Positions 1 through 5,034 of a stretch of 7,726 nucleotides of DNA are shown here, one piece after another. This DNA comes from Candidatus Nomurabacteria bacterium (GTDB lineage: Bacteria; Patescibacteriota; Minisyncoccia; Phycocordibacterales; UBA9973), in assembly GCA_023267415.1 (NCBI GenBank), contig JAHFNM010000035.1:1-7726 (forward strand), given 5' to 3'. The notes beneath the pieces are model-generated. The model was given only the letters and a program-made list of their open reading frames with translations. It had not been told where the DNA came from and made no database searches. Made by a program: the position numbers and the translations under genes. The stretch's first letter is position 1. Each line of letters opens with the position of its first letter.

Positions 1-997
1 CGAGTGCAGGAGAATATGCGGTCTTGTAGTTTCCTCCTGGTGTTCCTGGGATGACCGTGATCGTCCAAGTGATTCCATCGGGTGAGATCATATATTCATT
101 GGAACTAGAACCGGTGTTGGCAACAGCCACGAACACGCCAAGCTCTGGCGACCAGTCACCAGGCTGCCAGTTGTGAGAGTCGATTGCATTCGTATGAGTC
201 GTCCAGTTGATTCCATCAGTCGATGTAACAACCGAGGTATTGTTGAATCCATATACGACAAAGATGCCGAGATCCGGAGACCAGATAAGATTATCCCAAG
301 CACCGTCAGTAATCGTTCGACTGGTCCAGTTGATTCCATCAGGAGAAGTCATGATGTCATTGCCTGTTCCGCTCGTTGTTGATACAGCTACAAAGAGACC
401 GAGCGATGACGACCACTTAATATCCTCCCAATCGTTTGCTGCCGTGATAGCCGATCCGGTTCGTGTCGTCCAATTGTTTCCATCGGGACTCGTCATGACT
501 GAGCGTCCAAGGCCTGTGAGCTCCGAAACAGCCGCAAAGAGACCAAGAGCTGGAGACCACGTAACAGCGAGCCAGTTGTTTGCCGGCGGAGTACTCGTAG
601 CAGCGATCCATGTTATTCCATCAGTACTTGTCATGACACGGTTCGTACCACTGTTTGCCACAGCTACAAAGAGGCCGAGCTCGTGAGACCACACAATTTG
701 GTGCCAGCGATTGGCCGCAGGTACATCTCTATTTGTCCAGGTGATTCCGTCAGGCGAAGTCATAACTTCATTGCTTGTTGTTCCGTTCTGACTAACAGCC
801 ACAAAGAGATTAAGGTCGGGAGACCAGGTCATATAGTTCAGGTTTGGATTCGTCGGTGCGGTTCCGGCAGTAAAAGTAAGAGAAGAGACCGCAGCATGCG
901 CGTTTGAAGGAATCAGTGAAAAAACAAGCGAGGCAAGGATGCCTACTGCAGCAAAGGCTGCAAAAAAGCGAGTGAAGGTAGGTTTACTAGAATACAT
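1..997 (-). CDS. Secreted repeat protein, beta-propeller-like (partial, 3' end outside window)
   Basis: The frame is open from the ATG at 997 to the left edge (332 residues seen, no stop). The N-terminus is a typical Sec signal peptide: basic start, hydrophobic stretch at about residues 11-29, and a likely cleavage after A-H-A at residue 35. The mature part repeats every 43-48 residues. Each unit has W-S-P-x-L-G-L-F-V-A-V followed about 15 residues later by V-M-T-S-P-D-G-I-x-W-T. The W-S cores are at residues 58, 103, 147, 195, 239 and 282, and a seventh unit begins at about 328. Such spacing with F-V-A-V and S-P-D-G-x-x-W motifs resembles BNR/sialidase-like or Ycf48-like propeller blades. 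It probably acts outside the cell, perhaps in binding; no catalytic residues can be assigned. It lies 23 nt downstream of comF but has its own promoter. The family assignment rests on the repeat pattern only. Confidence 0.85.
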   Translation of the reverse strand, partial: MYSSKPTFTRFFAAFAAVGILASLVFSLIPSNAHAAVSSLTFTAGTAPTNPNLNYMTWSPDLNLFVAVSQNGTTSNEVMTSPDGITWTNRDVPAANRWHQIVWSHELGLFVAVANSGTNRVMTSTDGITWIAATSTPPANNWLAVTWSPALGLFAAVSELTGLGRSVMTSPDGNNWTTRTGSAITAANDWEDIKWSSSLGLFVAVSTTSGTGNDIMTSPDGINWTSRTITDGAWDNLIWSPDLGIFVVYGFNNTSVVTSTDGINWTTHTNAIDSHNWQPGDWSPELGVFVAVANTGSSSNEYMISPDGITWTITVIPGTPGGNYKTAYSPAL

Positions 998-1003
998 AAT
1001 ACT

Positions 1004-1012
1004 ATTATAGCA
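1004..1012 (-). promoter_or_regulatory. Extended -10 promoter of the repeat-protein gene
   Basis: On the minus strand the sequence reads TGCTATAAT, a perfect extended -10 box, with only six bases between it and the ATG at 997. Transcription would start at or next to the A of the start codon, so the mRNA should be leaderless. No good -35 hexamer is visible, as is usual for extended -10 promoters. Confidence 0.7.
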
Positions 1013-1020
1013 TCGCATGA

Positions 1021-1671
1021 TTAATGCGCTACGGCGAGCCCATATATCTTGTGGAATCCGGCCGCGCGCAACGCTTTGCGCGCGGCCGTGAGCGTTGCTC
1101 CCGTCGTTGTCACATCGTCAAGCAAGACGATCACCTCTCCCCCGGAAGCGCTTTGGGGTGTGATGGCAAAACAATCTCCTAGATTACTGAGCCGGATAGA
1201 ACGCTTTTTGATGTCGACCTGCGGCTTGGTCTCTTTGATTTTCTTCAGTAGATCGGTCTTGACGCGGATATTCCCATTTGGGATACGTGCGGTCATTTTT
1301 TGAGCCAAGAGTTCTGCCTGATTATATCCCCGCTTGGCAAAGCGTTTCTTCGAAAGAGGCACTGGTACGACGAGGATTGGGCGCGACCCGAGGAACATCG
1401 TTTCCTCCCCCAAGAATTCGATGAGAGCATCTGCCAATGCTGGCGCGAATATATCGGCCGCTCCGTGCGAATGCTTGTACTTCAACGAATGGACGAGTCG
1501 CTTTACTCGAAAATCATGATAGGCAAAAACACTCGTGACCCAGGAATGCATCGGATTCGATGCGGGTGCGAGTTTTTTTCTACAATCTCTGCACAAAAGC
1601 GTCCCTCGCTCCGCACACCCAACACACCGATCGGGAAACAATGTATTAAAAAAGTGTGTCAGTATCCTCAT
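1021..1671 (-). CDS. comF: ComF family phosphoribosyltransferase-like protein
   Basis: The 216-residue protein shows the full ComF layout. An N-terminal zinc finger has cysteines at 16, 19, 27 and 30. The body contains V-V-P-V-P-L (101-106), K-R-G-Y-N-Q (113-118), K-E-T-K-P-Q (146-151) and the PRPP-binding loop D-D-V-T-T-T-G-A-T (185-193). Length is normal for the family. ComF proteins are cytoplasmic and are linked to DNA uptake in naturally competent bacteria, although the biochemical reaction of the PRTase domain is not settled. The ATG at 1671 lies 6 nt after the stop of the upstream DHODH-like gene and has no Shine-Dalgarno sequence, so the two are almost certainly co-transcribed and ComF translation may depend on coupling. 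The stop is TAA. Confidence 0.95.
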   Translation of the reverse strand: MRILTHFFNTLFPDRCVGCAERGTLLCRDCRKKLAPASNPMHSWVTSVFAYHDFRVKRLVHSLKYKHSHGAADIFAPALADALIEFLGEETMFLGSRPILVVPVPLSKKRFAKRGYNQAELLAQKMTARIPNGNIRVKTDLLKKIKETKPQVDIKKRSIRLSNLGDCFAITPQSASGGEVIVLLDDVTTTGATLTAARKALRAAGFHKIYGLAVAH

Positions 1672-1677
1672 CCCAAT

Positions 1678-2334
1678 TTAGAGCCGCGAAACGCGGCGAA
1701 CAATACGGAACACATTCCATGGGCGGAGCCTCTTTGCCGTATCTATACACAGAGCCGAAGCACCAGACTCTACGAGAGCGGCAGCATCGCGCGGACGCAA
1801 TACTCCGCCTCCCACGATTATTGGCTTTGCCATCCCTTGCCTGCGGCATTGGCGGATCCATTCCCCAGAGAGCGGCAGGAGATATTTCCCTGAAACAAAA
1901 CCTCCTCGCATAGATGTATACGGCGATACAGTTGTGCGAAAAAAAACGGCGCGTGCCTGCTCAGGGATGGAATTCCAAGGAATCTCTCCAGAGAGATAGA
2001 CAGCATCACAGGCGGAATCGCGAGATATTTCGGCAGCTATTTCCGGCGGAACCAGTACCGAAAGCTCGATGGCGATCGGAATAGTTTTTTCGCCGATGCC
2101 CGATAATGCTTCATGTGCACGAGCGACAAAGTCCGAATAATCGCCGTCAATTGGATCAGGGATGGAGACGATGGTGCATCGGGGCGAATTTTTCCCTACC
2201 GGGAAAAATTCGCCCCCGGACCCTCCCTCTTCCTCAAGCACTGCGCCCGCGCCCCATTTAACGATCGAGTTCGTCGATTTTTTATCTCGATCAGTCTGTA
2301 TGACCATTCCAAATTCCATTCCGCGAAGTTGCAT
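1678..2334 (-). CDS. Dihydroorotate dehydrogenase-like TIM-barrel protein, shortened and divergent
   Basis: The protein has 218 residues against about 300 for ordinary class 1 DHODH. The C-terminal half resembles DHODH: G-G-F-V-S-G-K (144-150), the beta-7 strand and FMN phosphate-loop segment P-I-I-V-G-G-G-V (171-178), and G-A-S-A-L-C-I-D-T-A (191-200). The N-terminal barrel strands and the usual N-x-S-C-P-N active-site segment are absent; the corresponding place reads I-E-L-S-V-L-V-P-P. It may therefore have lost dehydrogenase activity or taken on another role. Residues 40-52 are encoded by a perfect palindrome (2181-2216). The start is the first ATG after an in-frame TAG and sits 6 nt from a TAGAAT -10 box. 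ATG codons at residues 6 and 10 are alternatives. It is followed at once by comF. The family assignment is moderately sure; enzymatic function is doubtful. Confidence 0.75.
   Translation of the reverse strand: MQLRGMEFGMVIQTDRDKKSTNSIVKWGAGAVLEEEGGSGGEFFPVGKNSPRCTIVSIPDPIDGDYSDFVARAHEALSGIGEKTIPIAIELSVLVPPEIAAEISRDSACDAVYLSGEIPWNSIPEQARAVFFRTTVSPYTSMRGGFVSGKYLLPLSGEWIRQCRRQGMAKPIIVGGGVLRPRDAAALVESGASALCIDTAKRLRPWNVFRIVRRVSRL
2181..2216. repeat. Perfect 16-bp inverted repeat with 4-nt loop inside a coding region
   Basis: The arms are 2181-2196 (GGGGCGAATTTTTCCC) and 2201-2216, exactly complementary, with loop TACC. The whole element is 36 bp, that is 12 codons, and it sits in frame in the DHODH-like gene, where it encodes a G-E-F-F-P-V-G-K-N-S-P stretch unlike its surroundings. 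This looks like a REP/MITE-type palindromic insertion rather than a terminator, because it is far inside the gene and no T-run follows on either strand. Confidence 0.8.
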
Positions 2335-2340
2335 GCATCC

Positions 2341-2346
2341 ATTCTA
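2341..2346 (-). promoter_or_regulatory. -10 box of the DHODH-like/comF operon
   Basis: TAGAAT on the minus strand is followed by six bases and then the ATG at 2334, the same geometry as the promoter at 1004-1012, predicting a leaderless message. The extended element is imperfect (CG in place of TG). It is back to back with the rightward promoter at 2370-2378. Confidence 0.5.
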
Positions 2347-2369
2347 TCGTACCTTTGCAATTAAACACA

Positions 2370-2378
2370 TGATATACT
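2370..2378 (+). promoter_or_regulatory. Extended -10 promoter of the membrane protein gene
   Basis: TGATATACT is followed by eight bases and then the ATG at 2387. A start of transcription at 2385-2387 makes the message leaderless or nearly so. This position also excludes the upstream in-frame codons from being translated from this promoter. Confidence 0.6.
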
Positions 2379-2386
2379 TTATGAAC

Positions 2387-2857
2387 ATGGCAACGCCAAA
2401 TCACATCATTTCCTGGAAGATCGAAGAGTACAATCATCGCGTAAAAAATCCAGACTGGTTCTGGGCGCTCGGCGTGATCGCGCTGGCAAGCGCAGCCATA
2501 GCCGTCATATATCATGATGCGCTTTTTGCCGTCTTCATCATTCTTGGAGCGCTTATTCTTGGATATTATGCCGCACGAGAACCCAAAGTGATCGATATAT
2601 CAATAAACGAGGAAGGCGTGCGCATCAAAGAATACCTCTACACTTTCAAGACTCTCAAAGGATTTGCTGTCGAAGAACACCCGATGGGCAACCAGCTCTT
2701 GATAGAATCTTCCAGGCTCGTCGCTCCGATCATCGCCATCCCTCTACCCTCTTCAGTCGACACCGAAGAGCTCGTTGATCTGCTCAAGCCACACATCCCT
2801 CTTAAAGAACTCAAGGAACACCCAACCCATCGCATCATGGAGCATATTGGATTCTAG
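2387..2857 (+). CDS. Two-helix membrane protein with PH-like cytoplasmic domain
   Basis: The 156-residue protein starts with a short soluble segment containing the motif W-K-I-E-E-Y (10-15). Two closely spaced hydrophobic helices follow, about 25-43 and 46-63, and then a beta-rich soluble part of about 90 residues (K-V-I-D-I-S-I-N-E-E-G-V to the C-terminus). This arrangement, with E-G-V-R-I-K-E-Y-L-Y and I-P-L-P near 117-121, is familiar from uncharacterised membrane proteins of Parcubacteria that resemble bacterial PH domains. No enzyme motif is seen. The frame stays open upstream to 2162, but that extension crosses the palindrome and the promoter, so ATG 2387 is preferred; ATG 2381 is the alternative. 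The gene stands alone and ends two bases before a strong terminator. Confidence 0.85.
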   Translation: MATPNHIISWKIEEYNHRVKNPDWFWALGVIALASAAIAVIYHDALFAVFIILGALILGYYAAREPKVIDISINEEGVRIKEYLYTFKTLKGFAVEEHPMGNQLLIESSRLVAPIIAIPLPSSVDTEELVDLLKPHIPLKELKEHPTHRIMEHIGF

Positions 2858-2859
2858 TC

Positions 2860-2898
2860 GATACAAAAATAGCCGTCACCGACGGCTATTTTTGTATC
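2860..2898. terminator. Bidirectional Rho-independent terminator
   Basis: A perfect 18-bp stem (2860-2877 with 2881-2898) closes a 3-nt loop. The GC core GCCGTC/GACGGC is flanked by five A on the left and five T on the right, so it can terminate both the rightward gene ending at 2857 and the leftward gene ending at 2913. Confidence 0.92.
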
Positions 2899-2912
2899 AT
2901 TTTCTTAAGCAT

Positions 2913-3065
2913 CTAAGCGATAGGATTTTTCCCTTCTATCAGTCGTACCAATATCATGATGATGGCTACGACAAGAAGGATGTGGATCAGTCCGCCAAGA
3001 GTAAACGCGGTAAGGACGCCGAGCAGCCAAAGAATAATGAGAATAACGGCGATTGTCATTAGCAT
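2913..3065 (-). CDS. Lmo0937-family small membrane protein
   Basis: A 50-residue peptide begins M-L-M-T-I-A-V-I-L-I-I-L-W-L-L-G and continues with G-G-L-I-H-I-L-L-V-V-A-I-I-M-I-L-V-R-L-I, ending in a short polar tail. This matches the short, two-hydrophobic-segment Lmo0937/DUF5670 type found across many bacterial phyla, whose members are about 45-50 residues and whose function is unknown. It is predicted to span the membrane twice. ATG 3065 is preferred because family members usually begin M-L-x-T-I-A; ATG 3059 is in the same frame. No Shine-Dalgarno sequence and no convincing promoter are seen. The stop is TAG, 14 bases before the shared terminator. Confidence 0.87.
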   Translation of the reverse strand: MLMTIAVILIILWLLGVLTAFTLGGLIHILLVVAIIMILVRLIEGKNPIA

Positions 3066-3158
3066 AAAAGAGGTCGGTTAGGATTGATAATCTGCATCAC
3101 TTCGCTACATATATTTCTTTTGCTTCCCATGATGCATAAGGTGGCAATGCTTATAATC

Positions 3159-3251
3159 GCACACGGCGTTCCAAATCGAATTGCGATCTGTCGCCAAGAG
3201 TCCGACCTTTCAAACCCCCGAAGGGTTGGGCATTCAGGAACGACAGTGTGC
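3159..3251. ncRNA. Possible structured RNA with a closing two-part helix
   Basis: GCACAC (3159-3164) pairs with GTGTGC (3246-3251), and CGTTCC (3167-3172) pairs with GGAACG (3237-3242), separated by a 2x3 internal loop. Three short hairpins fit inside: 3175-3187, 3190-3206 and 3213-3227. A TATAAT box at 3152-3157 could drive a plus-strand transcript. On the minus strand the third hairpin has a C(UUCG)G loop, so the strand is uncertain. It does not match a tRNA, tmRNA or RNase P RNA that I can recognise. Confidence 0.3.
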
Positions 3252-3364
3252 ATCCTTCCGTCCTGCCCTTACCTCCATTATCCCCTTTCTCGCGCAAAAC
3301 CATCTAGATTCATCAATACTTTCAAAAGATAGGTTTAAACTTATCCCACCCAAAAAATCGCGCG

Positions 3365-3410
3365 GGAAAAATATCCTTATGGAATAAGGATGGAATTTGT
3401 TTTCCTTTTT
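3365..3410. repeat. AT-rich nested inverted repeat, possible weak terminator
   Basis: The inner stem ATCCTTAT/ATAAGGAT (3373-3380 with 3384-3391) has a 3-nt loop. An outer pair GGAAAA/TTTTCC (3365-3370 with 3400-3405) encloses it, and TTTTT follows at 3406-3410. Either strand could use it as a weak terminator. Its role is uncertain. Confidence 0.35.
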
Positions 3411-3433
3411 GTACGATCGGCGATCAGGCAATA

Positions 3434-3465
3434 AAAAAGTGACGACATAATTTTCGTCACTTTTT
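3434..3465. terminator. Bidirectional Rho-independent terminator
   Basis: A 12-bp perfect stem (3434-3445 with 3454-3465) made of a GTGACGA/TCGTCAC core with A and T tracts encloses an 8-nt loop. It lies 22 nt beyond the stop of the leftward TrmB-type gene and would also stop any rightward transcript from the preceding gene-free stretch. Confidence 0.85.
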
Positions 3466-3487
3466 CTTAGGGAGCAATTGTAAACAA

Positions 3488-4225
3488 TTATTCCCTGCTA
3501 CTCCACAATTCCTCAAAAAAAATGGTCATAGTATTTTGCACATCCGGATCTTCGAGCACGAATCCGGTGGGCAGTTTTTCATTGAGCGAGATGATCGCCA
3601 CCTTATTGCCATACATGAACGTCGCAGTGTTCAGCGCGCTCGTATGCTTTGACAGGAATCGGGTATCTCGAGATTCTTTTGCGTCGTGCTCCTTCAATTC
3701 TTTTGTCGCTTCCGAAAACGGGGTCAGGAGTCGGAATTTGAGAAAATGCTTTGACTGCGTGCTTAGCCAGTCGTTGACGTATCCATGCCCAAAGAGCTTG
3801 ATCAGGTCGTTCCAGGCAACGATACCGCGAAGATGGGATTTGGTCAAAATGATGTCTTCCAAGATCTGCTTGATCTCGTTGGCGCCGACAAACATCTTCA
3901 TGCTCGGCTTGTCCCCGATCGTTCGGGGCTGCATAGCCTTCAGTTCCGGTATGATCGACTGCAAAGTCGACTCGTCCTTCTTGAGCTTCAAAAGCAGCTT
4001 GTCTGGATTCTCAGCCACCCAATATTTATGAAAATGCTTCACATAATAGTTGAGCAAGCCATCCTTATGGAGCTTCTCAGCGAGCATGATCGCACTTGTG
4101 CGCGGGATTTTAAGCTTGGCCGCCAAGTCTGAAACTTTTGCCTCACCAAAAAGAAGTGCTGCTAGATAGAGCTGCGCCTCTTTGCGCTTATACCCAAGTT
4201 CTTCCATTACTTTTTGTATATTCAT
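3488..4225 (-). CDS. TrmB-family transcriptional regulator
   Basis: Counting from the ATG at 4225, the protein has 245 residues. Residues 1-65 form the TrmB-type winged helix: L-G-Y-K-R-K-E-A-Q-L-Y-L-A-A-L, then a recognition helix around I-P-R-T-S-A (40-45), then the wing K-H-F-H-K-Y-W-V. A helical linker (about 75-100) leads to a C-terminal domain of about 135 residues, K-M-F-V-G-A-N-E-I-K-Q-I-L onwards, typical of the helix-bundle/PLD-like effector region of these proteins. Family members are cytoplasmic DNA-binding regulators, several of them sensing sugars; the ligand here cannot be told. The frame is open back to 4303, but an extended -10 box lies inside that extension, so 4225 is the likelier start. 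No Shine-Dalgarno sequence is seen. The gene is monocistronic. Confidence 0.85.
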   Translation of the reverse strand: MNIQKVMEELGYKRKEAQLYLAALLFGEAKVSDLAAKLKIPRTSAIMLAEKLHKDGLLNYYVKHFHKYWVAENPDKLLLKLKKDESTLQSIIPELKAMQPRTIGDKPSMKMFVGANEIKQILEDIILTKSHLRGIVAWNDLIKLFGHGYVNDWLSTQSKHFLKFRLLTPFSEATKELKEHDAKESRDTRFLSKHTSALNTATFMYGNKVAIISLNEKLPTGFVLEDPDVQNTMTIFFEELWSSRE

Positions 4226-4269
4226 GGCTATTATTTGGCTAAAAAACGACTGCAATCTCTTAGAATCGG

Positions 4270-4278
4270 AGTATAGCA
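4270..4278 (-). promoter_or_regulatory. Extended -10 promoter of the TrmB-type gene
   Basis: The minus strand reads TGCTATACT, identical in form to the boxes at 2370 and 5629. Predicted transcription begins near 4263, leaving a leader of about 37 nt before ATG 4225. Confidence 0.6.
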
Positions 4279-4302
4279 AAAGAAGTTTCTCTACGTCCAG
4301 CA

Positions 4303-4317
4303 AGATATCGTGATATT
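4303..4317. promoter_or_regulatory. Short inverted repeat upstream of the TrmB-type promoter
   Basis: ATATC (4305-4309) and GATAT (4312-4316) form a 5-bp inverted repeat with a 2-bp gap, just upstream of where the -35 region of the TrmB promoter would lie. It could be an autoregulatory operator; the match is short and could be chance. Confidence 0.2.
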
Positions 4318-4365
4318 TGAATTTACCAAGTCAAATCGCAGAGCAATGAAAATAGCACACCCTTC

Positions 4366-4401
4366 GCTCCCTTCCTGCCTGAAAGAAGGGAGTTTCTTTT
4401 T
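4366..4401 (+). terminator. Hairpin terminator, plus-strand T-run
   Basis: CTCCCTTC (4367-4374) pairs with GAAGGGAG (4385-4392) around a 10-nt loop and is followed by TTTCTTTTT on the plus strand. It lies just past the stop of the leftward gene (4406), yet the T-run favours rightward termination. On the minus strand no T-run follows directly. No rightward gene is visible; a short unannotated transcript starting near 4320 is possible. Confidence 0.55.
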
Positions 4402-4405
4402 GTCA

Positions 4406-4783
4406 TTATTTCTTTTCAATCTGCTCGATCACCCGGTCAAGCTTGGCAGAGAGTTCGGCAAGCGTCACTTCCTCTGTCACCACCTCCCCTTCTATCTCGC
4501 GAATAGCTCTCTGCTCGTTTCGCTCTTCGCGCTTCACGTTTTTGATGATGATCGTGTTTCCGATGAATGTCTGCACGAACACACCCACGCCACCGAGAAT
4601 AAGTGAGCCGAGAACGATCGAGAGGAGCGGCGAAATATCTGCCCTGTCGCACCACTCCCAGACGCCACGCCAGAATATGATCACGCCGATTCCGGCAAGA
4701 AAGGCTTGAATAAAAGGTATGCGCTCGAAATACCTGCGGGCCCGGTCCTCAGTCTTGAGGAAGAATGTGGTGATTGGCTTCAT
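4406..4783 (-). CDS. Two-helix membrane protein with coiled-coil tail
   Basis: From ATG 4783 the protein has 125 residues and begins M-K-P-I-T-T-F-F. After a basic N-terminus there are two membrane helices, about residues 23-43 (containing F-W-R-G-V-W-E-W) and 52-75 (S-P-L-L-S-I-V-L-G-S-L-I-L). A conserved-looking F-I-G-N-T-I-I-I segment follows, and then a charged, glutamate-rich C-terminal part with heptad-like leucines (L-A-E-L-S-A-K-L-D-R-V-I-E-Q-I). Similar small proteins of unknown function occur in many bacteria; the coiled coil suggests oligomerisation or a protein partner. An ATG at 4789 is in frame, but it directly abuts the -10 box, so 4783 is the only start compatible with transcription from it. 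The stop is TAA. Confidence 0.8.
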   Translation of the reverse strand: MKPITTFFLKTEDRARRYFERIPFIQAFLAGIGVIIFWRGVWEWCDRADISPLLSIVLGSLILGGVGVFVQTFIGNTIIIKNVKREERNEQRAIREIEGEVVTEEVTLAELSAKLDRVIEQIEKK

Positions 4784-4789
4784 GGGCAT

Positions 4790-4798
4790 ATTCTATCA
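4790..4798 (-). promoter_or_regulatory. Extended -10 promoter of the coiled-coil membrane protein gene
   Basis: TGATAGAAT on the minus strand is followed by six bases and the ATG at 4783, predicting a leaderless message. The tandem repeat at 4835-4856 lies 36 bp upstream and could also act on this promoter. Confidence 0.6.
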
Positions 4799-4834
4799 CT
4801 AGAGCCGCCATAGACTGAATCCCCCGAAGAAAAA

Positions 4835-4856
4835 ATTTAACTCTCGTTTAGGAAAC
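4835..4856 (+). promoter_or_regulatory. Tandem 11-bp direct repeat, putative response-regulator site A
   Basis: Half-sites ATTTAACTCTC (4835-4845) and GTTTAGGAAAC (4846-4856) are adjacent in the same orientation. The core TTTAACTCTCGTTTAGG agrees with sites at 5580-5601 and 6379-6400. OmpR/PhoB-type regulators bind such tandem repeats with 11-bp spacing. In the plus direction it faces the putative small RNA, with a TGCTAGAAC box 5 nt beyond and a TAGGCT box 17 nt beyond. The right half can also fold as CTCGTTT-AGG-AAACGAG. Confidence 0.6.
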
Positions 4857-4861
4857 GAGGA

Positions 4862-4879
4862 TGCTAGAACCGGTAGGCT
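4862..4879 (+). promoter_or_regulatory. Candidate promoter of the small RNA
   Basis: Two overlapping choices exist: an extended -10 box TGCTAGAAC (4862-4870), or TAGGCT (4874-4879), which is the poorer hexamer but has the same 17-nt spacing from the direct repeat as in front of the ThiF-like gene. Transcription would begin at about 4877 or 4886. Confidence 0.4.
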
Positions 4880-5030
4880 ATTGGCTGAAGAGTTCTTTCG
4901 TGTGCCTGACCAACGGCTTTGGACACGCTCTTCACTTTTTACGAACGAGCCCTGGTGCGCGAAGGATTCGCGTGCCAGCCCGGCTGTTGGATGATAAAAA
5001 CCGCCTTACAGACGGTCTTTCTTTTTTATA
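4877..5030 (+). ncRNA. Putative structured small RNA, about 150 nt
   Basis: Between a repeat-flanked promoter and a T-rich terminator lie two strong folds. The first stacks three helices: 4886-4892 with 4928-4934, 4899-4903 with 4923-4927, and 4910-4913 with 4919-4922, 16 bp in all with two 6-nt bulges on the 5' side. The second is a 12-bp hairpin, 4952-4963 with 4967-4978, extended by 4948-4951 with 4982-4985. Two of its pairs are G.U only if the plus strand is transcribed (they would be A.C on the other strand), which indicates the direction. No credible ORF is present. It does not look like SRP RNA, tmRNA or RNase P RNA; 6S RNA cannot be excluded by eye. The 5' end is estimated. Confidence 0.5.
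4996..5030. terminator. Terminator of the leftward 161-residue gene, possibly bidirectional
   Basis: The stem 5000-5005 with 5011-5016 is fully paired on the minus strand (one U.G) and is followed there by TTTTT, 18 nt past the TGA at 5035. Read rightward it has one C.A mismatch but is followed by CTTTCTTTTTT, enough to end the putative small RNA. Confidence 0.75.
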
Positions 5031-5034
5031 TTCT

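Larger units (their letters stand above)
3066..3433. other. Gene-free stretch with possible structured RNA and palindromes
   Basis: No open frame here has a credible start, composition or recognisable product. It does hold a TATAAT box on the plus strand (3152-3157) and a bulged long-range helix (3159-3251). It also holds an almost perfect 18-bp palindrome around GTTTAAAC (3328-3345, one mismatched pair) and an AT-rich nested inverted repeat (3365-3405). Together they suggest one or more non-coding transcripts or operators rather than a protein gene. Confidence 0.5.

Noticed and set aside
207..686. 159-codon plus-strand open frame with repeated segments
   Set aside because: It is the shadow of the repeat protein on the minus strand; its repetition only mirrors that gene's repeats.
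1300..1893. 197-codon open frame on the plus strand
   Set aside because: It is antisense to comF and the DHODH-like gene, both of which show clear family motifs; its own translation has no recognisable feature.
2162..2386. 75-codon N-terminal extension of the membrane protein gene
   Set aside because: It crosses the in-frame palindrome, the start of the divergent gene and both promoters; the extended -10 box puts the transcript start next to ATG 2387.
3151..3251. tRNA gene suggested by the cloverleaf-like pairing
   Set aside because: There is no conserved T-loop GTTCRANYC, no D-loop GG, and the closing helix is split by an internal loop.
3059..3253. 64-codon minus-strand open frame upstream of the Lmo0937-type gene
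   Set aside because: There is no start signal, it has an unusual Cys/Arg/Ile mixture and no family resemblance, and it overlaps the start of a real small gene and the possible RNA structure.
3234..3431. 65-codon minus-strand open frame
   Set aside because: No promoter or family match is visible, and it is crossed by nested inverted repeats; composition looks like translated non-coding DNA.
4226..4303. 26-residue N-terminal extension of the TrmB-type regulator
   Set aside because: A TGCTATACT promoter box lies within it, and the TrmB winged helix begins directly at the later ATG.
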